A stretch of 64,000 nucleotides of DNA from Actinoplanes sandaracinus (GTDB lineage Bacteria; Actinomycetota; Actinomycetes; Mycobacteriales; Micromonosporaceae). A program made the position numbers and the translations under genes. Where the stretch lies: positions 124,001 to 188,000 of the forward strand of contig NZ_JASCTH010000017.1 in NCBI RefSeq assembly GCF_030009775.1. Direction: 5' to 3'. Below the pieces are notes generated by a model. It saw only the letters and a program-made list of their open reading frames with translations, was not told the origin of the DNA and searched no databases. Within the stretch, counting starts at the first letter, position 1, and every line of letters starts with the position of its first letter. Below are positions 50,099 through 57,811 of this stretch, piece after piece.

Positions 50099-51223
50099 AT
50101 GTACCAGGCGATCGTCAGCACGCAGGAGGACATGTTCATCGCCGTACGGCCCGGTCATACGGCGGCCATGCAGCTTCCGTCCGCCTACTACGCCGAACTC
50201 GCGGACGGTGCCGACCGCGATGAGTCTGTTCCCGACTGGTTCGCGGACGCGGCGCATCAGGCGTGGGGCATCGAGCTGGACGGGCGGCCCGTCAATGACG
50301 TTCTGGTCGTGCGGCCGCCATCGGTCTCACCTGTCACCTACAGCCGGGCGTCCTGGGAGATCAATAAGGGATGCAACTTCTCGTGCGAGCACTGCTACCT
50401 GGAGCAACGGCCATTCGCTGGCCTGCCTCTGTCCGAGAAGCTGCGCCTGCTCGACATGCTCCGCGACATGGGCGTCATCTGGTTCGAGATCACCGGCGGT
50501 GAACCGCTCATCGATCAAGACTTCGTTCCGGCCTACGAGCATGCACACGCTGCCGGAATGATGATGGAGGTCCTGACCAATGGCTCCCGGCTCTACCGGG
50601 ACGAGCTGCTGGACGCTTTCATCGCTCGGCGACCGCACAAGATCACGGTGTCGATGTACGGCGCGAGCCCCGAGACGGCCGACGCCCTCACCCAGACGCG
50701 CGGCGCGTTCAAGAACGCCTACCGTGGCCTCGTCGCGGCGGCCGGCGTCGGTCTTCCGCTTGAGGTCACGCTGATCGTGACCAAGCACAACGTCGCCGAA
50801 CTCGACGAGATGCGCGCGATGGTTCGTGAGCTGGGCCTGCCGTTCAAGGAGTACGCCTCGATCTCGCCGACCTACACCGGCAAGGGCACGACCCTGGAGA
50901 CGCAGGTGCCGAGCCTGATCGGCAAGAGCGACGTCTTCCAGGGCTGCCCGGCTGGGCATACGTCGTTCCATGTCGACCCGCTCGGGTTCACGACCATGTG
51001 CAAGGTCGGCCGGGACAACCCCATCAATCTGATCACCGAAGGCCCGGAAGGGCTGTTGCGTCTGCCCGCGATTGCAGACGCCCAGATGCTTCGCACAGGC
51101 GGATGCAGCGGTTGCAAGCTCTCGTCCACCTGCCGGGTATGCCGACCCATGGCGCGCGTCTACCAGGAAGCGAAGGCCCCGCTCAGTCACTATTGCCAGC
51201 ACGGCATGAAGGAGAAGTCATGA
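50099..51223 (+). CDS. Radical SAM/SPASM peptide maturase
   Basis: 374 aa. The 4Fe-4S/SAM motif is Cys92-x3-Cys96-x2-Cys99 (GCNFSCEHCY), followed by TGGEP (132-136). The SPASM region supplies seven cysteines (283, 301, 336, 339, 345, 348, 366) for two further clusters, as in sactipeptide and related RiPP maturases. Residues 1-80 precede the barrel and may recognise the leader peptide; no separate RRE protein is present. Its stop overlaps the start of a 54-residue peptide by four bases (ATGA), which points to that peptide as substrate. Membership in a known family such as StsB-type maturases is possible but not checked. Confidence 0.9.
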   Translation: MYQAIVSTQEDMFIAVRPGHTAAMQLPSAYYAELADGADRDESVPDWFADAAHQAWGIELDGRPVNDVLVVRPPSVSPVTYSRASWEINKGCNFSCEHCYLEQRPFAGLPLSEKLRLLDMLRDMGVIWFEITGGEPLIDQDFVPAYEHAHAAGMMMEVLTNGSRLYRDELLDAFIARRPHKITVSMYGASPETADALTQTRGAFKNAYRGLVAAAGVGLPLEVTLIVTKHNVAELDEMRAMVRELGLPFKEYASISPTYTGKGTTLETQVPSLIGKSDVFQGCPAGHTSFHVDPLGFTTMCKVGRDNPINLITEGPEGLLRLPAIADAQMLRTGGCSGCKLSSTCRVCRPMARVYQEAKAPLSHYCQHGMKEKS

Positions 51224-51384
51224 GCGCAACCCCCGTGCAGATCCTCAGCCGCCCGCCGCACGCGGGCAACTCCGCCAAGAAGCTGACTCGCAAGACCGAG
51301 CCGACCGGGATCGTCATCACCCAGATCGACGCCCTGACCACGGCCAACGAGCGCGGCTGCGGCGACGACAACCCGTACAACTAG
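51220..51384 (+). CDS. Candidate RiPP precursor peptide
   Basis: 54 aa; ATG overlaps the maturase stop, with GGAG five bases upstream. Residues 1-30 are basic and leader-like (SAKKLTRKTEPTG), then IVITQIDALTTANE and the tail RGCGDDNPYN. The only Cys is residue 47, so one thioether (sactionine-like) bond to an upstream alpha carbon is the simplest modification. Asp, Asn and Tyr in the tail are other possible radical targets. No protease or exporter gene is adjacent, so leader removal and export would need host enzymes. The role as precursor is inferred from size, coupling and composition. Confidence 0.75.
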   Translation: MSATPVQILSRPPHAGNSAKKLTRKTEPTGIVITQIDALTTANERGCGDDNPYN

Positions 51385-51460
51385 TTCGAGAAGGGATCGC
51401 CCCGGACGGCCGTCGTGCCATGGCGGCGACCGCCGGGGTCGTCCCGATCCAGGAGAGAAC

Positions 51461-52294
51461 GTGCCTGTCACCCGCATCGCCTACGCCGACCTGCCAGAGC
51501 CGGTACGGCACGCCATCGAAGAGATCACCGGCTCTCCGGCCGCTCTGGAACCGGTGAGCGACGGCTTGAACAGTGCGGTTGCGGTCAGGCTGAGCAGCGT
51601 CAACGGCGCCTACTTCGTCAAGGCGCTGCCGACTCGGCATCGGTGGGCGTGGACACAAGCGCGGGAGGCTCAGATAGCACCGCACGTTCAGGCCGTCGCG
51701 CCAGCGCTCGTCGGGCGAGTCGTCGACCAAGGCTGGGACGTGAACGTCTTCCAAGCCGTGGAAGGGCACCAGGCCGACTACACGCCCGGTTCGTCAGACG
51801 TGCCGGTGGTAGCCGACCTTCTCGTGCGGCTCGGTGAGATCCGGTGCCCGGAGATCACTTTGCGACGGGCGGAGCAGCGGCTGAGTGCCTACGCGGATGC
51901 CGGCGACCTGCACTACTTCGTCGGAGATGCCTTGCTGCACACCGACCTGAACAACGCCAACGTCATTGTCGGCAAGGAGCGTGCTCGCATCGTCGACTGG
52001 GGATGGGCTACCCGAGGTGCTGCATGGCTCGACGCGGCCTACTGGGTTGCCTGGCTGATCGCCGCCGGGCATGCACCCGAAGTCGCCGACCAGTGGGCGG
52101 CGCGGGTACCCGCGTGGCGAGCCGCTCCGTCGACTGGCGTCAGGGCCTTCGCGGAAGCGAACGCTCGGCTGTGGGCAGAGATCGGTGGAGCGAGTCCGGA
52201 CGCCTGGACTCGCCGCCTTGTCGACGCTTCGGAGGCGTGGCGGCAATACGCGCTGATGCGCCGGTTGGCGGCGACCCCGCTCGACAGGGCATGA
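51461..52294 (+). CDS. Phosphotransferase-fold kinase linked to the RiPP genes
   Basis: 277 aa, GTG start with AGGAGAG upstream. Kinase motifs LLHTDLNNANVIV (catalytic Asp and Asn) and IVDWGWATRG (metal Asp) are intact; the nucleotide Lys is probably in AYFVKALP. It is a paralogue of the chromosomal protein at 35888-36811. It starts 76 bp after the peptide gene and is probably cotranscribed. It might phosphorylate the peptide, give self-resistance, or use an unrelated substrate; sequence does not decide. Confidence 0.82.
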   Translation: MPVTRIAYADLPEPVRHAIEEITGSPAALEPVSDGLNSAVAVRLSSVNGAYFVKALPTRHRWAWTQAREAQIAPHVQAVAPALVGRVVDQGWDVNVFQAVEGHQADYTPGSSDVPVVADLLVRLGEIRCPEITLRRAEQRLSAYADAGDLHYFVGDALLHTDLNNANVIVGKERARIVDWGWATRGAAWLDAAYWVAWLIAAGHAPEVADQWAARVPAWRAAPSTGVRAFAEANARLWAEIGGASPDAWTRRLVDASEAWRQYALMRRLAATPLDRA

Positions 52295-52458
52295 AGCTGG
52301 CAACGCCAGTCGCGCTGGACCGGGTGCGCTGTTCGCGACGGCAAAGAAAGTAGGAGGAGGATCTTGAAATCGCCGGTACCCGCATTGGAAAGCGAAGGCG
52401 AACCCCGTTGAAGTGTCGGTCCCGCAGGGACCATCTGCTGGTCACCGGCGATGCCGAA

Positions 52459-52476
52459 GAGGCCCGAAGGGCCTTT
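52459..52476 (+). terminator. Short hairpin terminator after the phosphotransferase gene
   Basis: AGGCCC-GAA-GGGCCT followed by TT, some 165 bp past the stop. A compact stem with a short T tail fits a rho-independent terminator of the RiPP-like operon. Confidence 0.5.
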
Positions 52477-52494
52477 CCAGGCGAACGGTTACCA

Positions 52495-52550
52495 GGGTGG
52501 GACTTTCAGTCTTTATGGGTTAACGCTATAAGCGACTGAAAATCCCACCC
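52495..52550. repeat. Long inverted repeat inside the element
   Basis: 17-base arms (52495-52511 and 52534-52550) match with one mismatch around a 22-base AT-rich loop containing GTTAAC. It lies between the ends of convergent genes. It may be a bidirectional terminator, or an origin- or recombination-related site of the old element. Confidence 0.7.
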
Positions 52551-52572
52551 ATCGCGAGAGGGCAGGATCGAC

Positions 52573-54129
52573 TCAGCCGAGTCCGCTGACTTGGCCGAGA
52601 TCGGCGATGGTCACCTGCCGCCGGGCACGAGTGACGGCGGTGTAAAGCCACTGAGAAGCCTTGGACGCGCCGGTGACTCGCTCCAGGTCGTCGAGGTCTA
52701 CGACGACGAGTACCCGATCCCACTCGCTTCCCTGAGCCTTGTGCGCGGTCAGAACGCGGCCGAAGGTCGCCGGGATTACCAAGCGTTTGTTGTGCCTTCG
52801 AGGCTCCATCGCCGCGACCAGCTTCTCGTTCTCCCTGCCGCCGAAGCCGAGCGTATGGGCGTAGAGCCGACGCGCCTCACCGTCGCTTTCGACGTCGAGG
52901 ACGTAATACGTGTACGCCTCGCGCAGCCGTGGGCCTGCCTTGGTATGAAACAGCCGTTCCGGCACGGTGGCCGTGCCGACTTGGGCCAGCACCTTGAACG
53001 GCTGCCCGTTGATGACTTTCGCCTTGCTGTCGTTGGTGAGCGACATGATCTCGTCACCCGCCGTCGGAGGAAGCGACCCGCCGCGCATCTGCTGGATCAG
53101 CCTCCATCGATCGGCATTCTTGTGGACGATGATCGCGTCATAGTCGTGCGGGTTGACCGGACCTCGGGCACGGGTCGAATGACCGTTCACGGCTGCCCGA
53201 TCCCACGTACCGCTGCGAAGCCGGTGGGCAAGGTCGAGAACCTGCGTGGCGTCAGTGCGCAAGACCTCGGTCAGTTCGTAGTCGCAATCGCCCTGAATGG
53301 CCTAGGGCGCCACGTCGCTGTCGACGGGCGGAAGCTGCGTCGGATCGCCGACGGCGACCACGGCGCGGGCGTTGTAGGCGAAGTGTTCCGCCATCTGTTT
53401 GGAGACCATCGAGCACTCGTCGATCACCACGACATCAACCGCGGTGACGGGCGCATCCAGGTTCACGGAGAACTCGGGGGAGCCGTCTTCCGACTCGCCC
53501 CGAGGCCGGTAGAGAGCAGAGTGGGCCGTGGTTGCCGGGAGGCCCTTCTGCCGCAAGACGTGGGCGGCTTTGCCGGTGGGAGCGACGACCGCGCTGGTCT
53601 TTCCTGCCGACTCCAGGTCCCGCAGAGCCGCCGCGATAACAGTGGTCTTGCCGGTGCCCGCATACCCGTGGACCCGGAGAACCCGCGTGAGGCTGGTGAT
53701 TGTGGGACGCCGGATGACGAAGTCGACGATGCCGGCCACCACCCTCCGCTGTTCCTCGGTCAGAACAATCTCGCTCGCGAGCGGAGGTGCCGTGGGTTTC
53801 CGAGCAGCCAGGTTGACCTGTGCCGACAGATCTGACGGGATGCGGAGTGCCGCGGCAGCCGGCGTCTCCCCCGTGGGCGCAGTCAGCTCGACGGTCAGTC
53901 CGGCCTCGGCCAGTGCAGCGTTGGTGGTCCGCACCTGATCCCGCGTTACCCGGCTTGCAGCCGCCAGCTCGCTGAGTGAGATCCGGGAGACCAGGTCGCC
54001 CTCTTCGAGCACGGCCTCACCGGCTCGGGTCTCGGCTACCGGTACGAGCGCCTTGCTGCGGCACGTCTCCGCGTGCAGGCGGACCGCAGCAAGCCAGGTG
54101 GCGGGCTCGATGGCTTCCGGCAGGGTCAC
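52573..54129 (-). pseudogene. RecD/TraA-like SF1 helicase interrupted by an in-frame amber codon
   Basis: The intact gene would start at GTG 54129 and encode 518 aa. Walker A (GYAGTGKTT), Walker B (VVVIDECSM) and motif III (GDPTQLPPV) come first. Codon 276 (53302-53304) is TAG. The same frame then continues with good family sequence: ELTEVLRTDATQVLDLAHRL directly after the stop and the C-terminal VLTAHKAQGSEWDRVLVVVD...LYTAVTRARRQVTIAD (motifs V and VI). Homology therefore runs through the stop, so this is a nonsense mutation, a sequencing error or readthrough. Such helicases serve replication or transfer of integrative elements. Confidence 0.85.
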
Positions 54130-54234
54130 GCACTCGCTCCCAGAACGAGCGTCTGCCGTTCGAAAGCCTCGACGTCGACGAGCCCGGTAGCGGACGCGCC
54201 CGCCCAACTTCAGGTAGACGGGGCCAGCCTCCAT
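54126..54234 (-). pseudogene. C-terminal remnant of an AlpA/excisionase-type HTH protein
   Basis: Reading from 54234, AGPVYLKLGGRVRYRAR is the end of the winged helix of excisionase-type DNA-binding proteins. Dropping one base (an extra C near 54180) restores DVEAFERQTLVLGASA and a stop at 54126 that overlaps the helicase GTG by four bases. So the gene has a +1 frameshift and has also lost its N-terminal half at about 54235. Confidence 0.72.
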
Positions 54235-54239
54235 GCTGC

Positions 54240-54923
54240 GCGATCGACAACGGCACGCTGACGACCAATGCGCTTCGTCAGATCCGGGCGGTCAAGGCTC
54301 AGGTCGTCAAAACACCAGTGCGCGAGCGGGACACCACCCGCGCGCTGACCAATGATGAGCGCGATCACGTCATCGCCTACGCGGACAAACTCACCTTGTC
54401 CGAGACCATCAACCCGCGTACCCGGCGGAAGCGCGAGGCGGTCGCCGACCTCATGGCGTTCATGGCCGGCACCGGCGTACGGATCAACGAGGCGAGGGCC
54501 GTTCGCTGGGACGACTTCGACCTGAAGGCCGGAACAGTTCACGTGCGCGGCACCAAGACGCGTGGATCGGATCGGCGGCTGAGCCTTCCGTCGTGGCTCA
54601 CCGAGCGGCTGAAGGCGAGGGCGGAACGACTGGGAACTGACGGGCTGGTCTTCAGCTCCCCGCACCACCTGAACGAGCCGGAGCGCGTGTGGGACCAGAG
54701 CAACTCGGCCAAGGCGCTCGCTCGCATCTTCATCGGCAGCGGGTTCCCCTGGGCCACCCCGCACACCCTCCGCCGTACGGTGGCGACGATCCTGGACCAG
54801 TCCGGCGTACCGCTCGCGAAGATCGCGGACCAGCTCGGTCACACCGATCCGGCCATGACCGCACGTGTTTACCTGGGGCGCGACCTCATGGGCGACAAGT
54901 CGGCGGTCGCCGCGTACCTCTGA
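54240..54923 (+). pseudogene. Tyrosine recombinase (integrase) lacking its N-terminal half
   Basis: Recognisable sequence begins abruptly at AIDNGTLTTNALRQIRAVKAQ, which is the end of the core-binding domain. The arm-binding part and most of the core-binding domain (roughly 170-190 residues in relatives) are missing. The catalytic domain is complete: Arg in GTGVRINEARAV, His-x-x-Arg in HTLRRTV, His in LGHTDPAMT and the Tyr in ARVYLG. The frame is open upstream only because it runs antisense to the helicase. It ends 90 bp from the tRNA-Arg 3' end, the usual place for an integrase that uses that tRNA as its attachment site. Confidence 0.85.
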
Positions 54924-55013
54924 CGCCGGAACGTCAAAGTAGGTAACAATCCAGGTAACCAGGGCTTGAGCTGGAGCATCGTCAGATGCGTACGCCCTGG
55001 TAGATCGAAGTTG

Positions 55014-55089
55014 TGGCGCGCCCGGCAGGATTCGAACCTGCGACCGACGGATTAGAAGTCCGTTGCTCTATCCGCTGAGCTACGAGCGC
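55014..55089 (-). tRNA. tRNA-Arg (anticodon TCT)
   Basis: A full cloverleaf reads on the minus strand: acceptor GCGCTCG with CGGGCGC, D arm GCTC..GAGC, anticodon arm ACGGA-CTTCTAA-TCCGT with TCT, T arm GCAGG-TTCGAAT-CCTGC, discriminator G and an encoded CCA (55016-55014). Its 3' end faces the truncated integrase, so it is the probable integration site of the element. Confidence 0.96.
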
Positions 55090-55102
55090 TGGCCTGCACA
55101 TA

Positions 55103-56185
55103 CTAGGCGGTCGTGCCGGACTTGTCGTCCGCCTCCTCGGCGGCGCCGCGTCCGACCGCCGCCTCGGCCGCTTCAAGAACGGTGGCTATGCCCGCTTGAT
55201 CCTCCGGTGCGGGCGGAATGACCTCCATCGGAGTACCCGGAGCCGGCACGAAAGCATCCACCCAGCGTCCCACTTCCCGGAATACCTCAGCCCGCACGTC
55301 CTTACCGGAGAGCGTCAGGTCGTGCATGCCCCCGTCGAACCGTGCGATCGTCACCTGCGGCCCCAGGCCGGGAGCCCAGCGCGCGATGTGTTCCACGTCC
55401 AGCACCGAATCCGTCACCCGCACGTCGTCGTGCCATTCCCGTCCCCGGAAGGTCCGGGTCGAACACGCCACCAGCACCGGCACGTCGATCGCCAGGCCCT
55501 CGCGCAGCTTGCGCTGTCCCCGGCGGACGGCGTCGAGCCAGCCCATCCGGACCGGGAAACCGGAAATCGGTTTCCACGTCAGGTCATAGCTCCACTCACC
55601 GTTGTGCTCACTGTGCAGGCTCTGGCCATAGAGGCCGAGCGAGGCGACAGGCATCTTCCGGTACGGGGCACGGCCGCTCACCGCGAGCACCGCCGCCATC
55701 AGCGGGCGGCGCATCAGCCACGGCAGATTGAAGTCGAAGAACGGGCTGTTCAGGAAGAGGCCGTCGACCAGGCCCTGCCCGCGGCGGGTGTGCGCCCACA
55801 GCGAGGTGATCAGACCGCCCGTCGAGTGGCCGGCCACCAGTAGCTGGTCGTGGCCGTCCTCCTCACGGATGATCCGGACCGCCTCGTCCAGTTCGGGAAA
55901 GTAGTCGGTCAGGCTGCGGGCGAAGTTCGGCGTCTGGTGCGCCAGCAGGCTCCGCCCGTACTTCCGCAGGTCGAGCGCGTAAAAGTCCCAGCCCCGTTCG
56001 ACGAAGAAATCCGCCAGATGGGTCTGGAAGAAATAGTCCACGAACCCGTGGACGTGCAGCACGGCCCGCCGCGTCGGCGTCTCCGCCCGGCGGCGGACCA
56101 GGGTCGCCACGACCGGGCCCTCGTCGTCGCTGCCCAGATCAATGGTGTGCCGCTCGTACGGCCATCCGAGGACGTCGGTCTCCAC
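55103..56185 (-). CDS. Alpha/beta hydrolase (serine aminopeptidase S33/monoacylglycerol-lipase-like)
   Basis: 360 aa, GTG start. The oxyanion motif VLHVHGFVDY, the nucleophile elbow VAGHSTGG, and a late acid/His pair (HIARWAPG..., RFDGGMHDLTLS) give a complete triad. The organisation resembles lysophospholipase/monoacylglycerol lipase-like hydrolases of the Hydrolase_4 family. No signal peptide. It ends 13 bp from the tRNA gene and is divergent from ssb. Confidence 0.88.
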   Translation of the reverse strand: METDVLGWPYERHTIDLGSDDEGPVVATLVRRRAETPTRRAVLHVHGFVDYFFQTHLADFFVERGWDFYALDLRKYGRSLLAHQTPNFARSLTDYFPELDEAVRIIREEDGHDQLLVAGHSTGGLITSLWAHTRRGQGLVDGLFLNSPFFDFNLPWLMRRPLMAAVLAVSGRAPYRKMPVASLGLYGQSLHSEHNGEWSYDLTWKPISGFPVRMGWLDAVRRGQRKLREGLAIDVPVLVACSTRTFRGREWHDDVRVTDSVLDVEHIARWAPGLGPQVTIARFDGGMHDLTLSGKDVRAEVFREVGRWVDAFVPAPGTPMEVIPPAPEDQAGIATVLEAAEAAVGRGAAEEADDKSGTTA

Positions 56186-56356
56186 GCCCCCAGGTTACCC
56201 ATGGGTATGGCCCGGCGCGCCATATCAGATCGACCACTGAACGCCCCGCCCGTCCACAATCCGCCGTCATCCACAATCCGTGACCGCAAGATCCTCGCCG
56301 GTGACCAAAGCTCGAACCCGACCGAAGCACCCGACGCCTCAGAGAGGAAGAAAGTC

Positions 56357-57007
56357 TTGTTCGAGACCAACATCGTCGTCGTCGGCAACGTTCTCACCGC
56401 CCCCGAGTGGCGGCGCACCAGCAACAACAACGCGCTGGTCGCCAACTTCCGGATCGCCTCCACCGCCCGCCGATACGACCGCGAGACCGGCCGCTGGGTC
56501 GACGGCAACAGCCTGCGCGTCCGGGTGAGCGCCTGGCGCAAACTCGCCGAAGGCGTCGCCTCCTCGATAACCGTCGGTGACCCGGTCGTCGTCTACGGCC
56601 GCATCTACACCCGCGACTGGATCGACGACGACAACAACAACCGCGTCTCCTACGAGATGGAGGCCTTCGCCATCGGCCACGACCTGGCCCGTGGACGGGC
56701 CCGTTTCTATCGCAGCAAGCCGGCCGCCGGCAACAGCATGATCGAGGGGCCCGACAGCGACGCCATCGTCGGCGGCGAGACCTCCGTGGCCCTCGCCGAG
56801 GAGGAGATCCCCGTCGGCTTCGGCGACGGGCTCCCCGAGCGCGTCCCCGAGGAGGAGGAACCGGGCTTCCTCGAGGTCGTCGCCCGGTTCGCCGACGAAA
56901 CCGCGGAAGCCGGAGACGACCCCGACCCGGTCGTACCCGTCTCGGCGCCGCCGGTCGAGACCCGCCGCGTCCGGCGCGCCTCCCGCCGGGAGCCGGTCGC
57001 GGCCTGA
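56357..57007 (+). CDS. ssb: Single-stranded DNA-binding protein paralogue
   Basis: 216 aa from TTG 56357, chosen because GAGGAAG lies seven bases upstream and the family N-terminus FETNIVVVGNVL begins there; no ATG is available. The OB fold covers residues about 1-115 (APEWRRTSNNNALVANFRIAS, VRVSAWRKLAEGV, VVVYGRIYTRDW). The C-terminal 90 residues are acidic but end RRASRREPVAA and lack the DDxPF tip of housekeeping SSB. So it is probably a second SSB, as actinomycetes use in sporulation or competence. Confidence 0.88.
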   Translation: MFETNIVVVGNVLTAPEWRRTSNNNALVANFRIASTARRYDRETGRWVDGNSLRVRVSAWRKLAEGVASSITVGDPVVVYGRIYTRDWIDDDNNNRVSYEMEAFAIGHDLARGRARFYRSKPAAGNSMIEGPDSDAIVGGETSVALAEEEIPVGFGDGLPERVPEEEEPGFLEVVARFADETAEAGDDPDPVVPVSAPPVETRRVRRASRREPVAA

Positions 57008-57327
57008 GACCTTCCCGAAACCGCCGCGCGCGCAGATCAAGCCCCCTGCCGATCTCCGCTCGCGGCGGAGCCCGGCGGCCCGGCCGGTCAAGGGGTCACG
57101 TCATCCACCTCCGCCCAGGTGGCGTGACGTCCGGCCGGGCCGCTGAGGCCCTCACCCATCACTCGAAAGAGCGACGAATGAAGCTGCGCCAGAAGGGGTA
57201 TAACCACCTATTTGTCGAAACCCGTGGATTCCTTCTATCGGGATGGGCCGATCGTGCCGCTGGAACCGCCCACCCGTCGGAGCGGCCCGGGTAGGCCCCG
57301 CACATCGCCTACCGGCAGACTGAACGC
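57008..57327. other. Intergenic region with a large hairpin
   Basis: 320 bp without a gene. Its main feature is a nested hairpin at about 57074-57145: inner CCACCT/AGGTGG, middle GTCACG/CGTGAC and an outer perfect 11-bp stem (57078-57088 with 57131-57141). It probably ends ssb transcription. The following 180 bp, with AT-rich GGGGTATAACC at about 57195, presumably hold the promoter of the next gene. Confidence 0.5.
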
Positions 57328-57792
57328 GTGCTGCTGAAGGACATTCGCGCCATCACGACCGAGGCGATGGTGCTATCGCCGGAGGACCCGTCAGCCGAGG
57401 ACGCCAACACCAACTGGCTCGGCGCCCCGCCGCATGAGCGGATGGGCCTGTCCGCGGACGAGGTCGTGGCCGCGTTCGAAGAGACCGCGGCCAAGCTCCG
57501 GGAACTGGTGGCCAACCGCGGCCACCGGGGCACCGCCACCTTCTACGTCTGGCACGACGCCGTCGCCGGGCAGCTCCGTTGCTCGACCCGCACCCGCAAA
57601 CCGAGCGACCTGCCGTTCAACGACGAATACCAGGTCACCCACGACCTCCGTGCCATCGTCGTCGAGTTCCTCGAAGACCGGGCGCCAGGCGCGATCGTCT
57701 GGGGACAACTCGAACCCGTGCCCTTCGACCCCGCCACCGAGCCCCCGGCCATCGCGGTCTGGGCGTTCGACCTCACCCCGTTCGGCCGCTGA
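57328..57792 (+). CDS. Conserved hypothetical protein
   Basis: 154 aa, GTG start. An alpha/beta protein with no membrane segment; notable segments are HERMGLSADEVVAAFEETAAKLRELV, TATFYVWHDAVAGQLRCSTRT and IVVEFLEDRAPGAIVWGQLEPVPFDP. I do not recognise a family. It ends 19 bp before cobD on the same strand and may be cotranscribed with the cobalamin genes. Confidence 0.72.
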   Translation: MLLKDIRAITTEAMVLSPEDPSAEDANTNWLGAPPHERMGLSADEVVAAFEETAAKLRELVANRGHRGTATFYVWHDAVAGQLRCSTRTRKPSDLPFNDEYQVTHDLRAIVVEFLEDRAPGAIVWGQLEPVPFDPATEPPAIAVWAFDLTPFGR

Positions 57793-57811
57793 CCGGACCA
57801 GGAGACACACA

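Noticed and set aside
55850..56356. N-terminal extension of the SSB frame
   Set aside because: It is antisense to the hydrolase gene; the SSB fold begins at the TTG with a well-placed ribosome site.
57008..57811. Cobalamin riboswitch upstream of cobD-cobQ
   Set aside because: No B12-box-like sequence (GCCACTG) or matching layout was seen.
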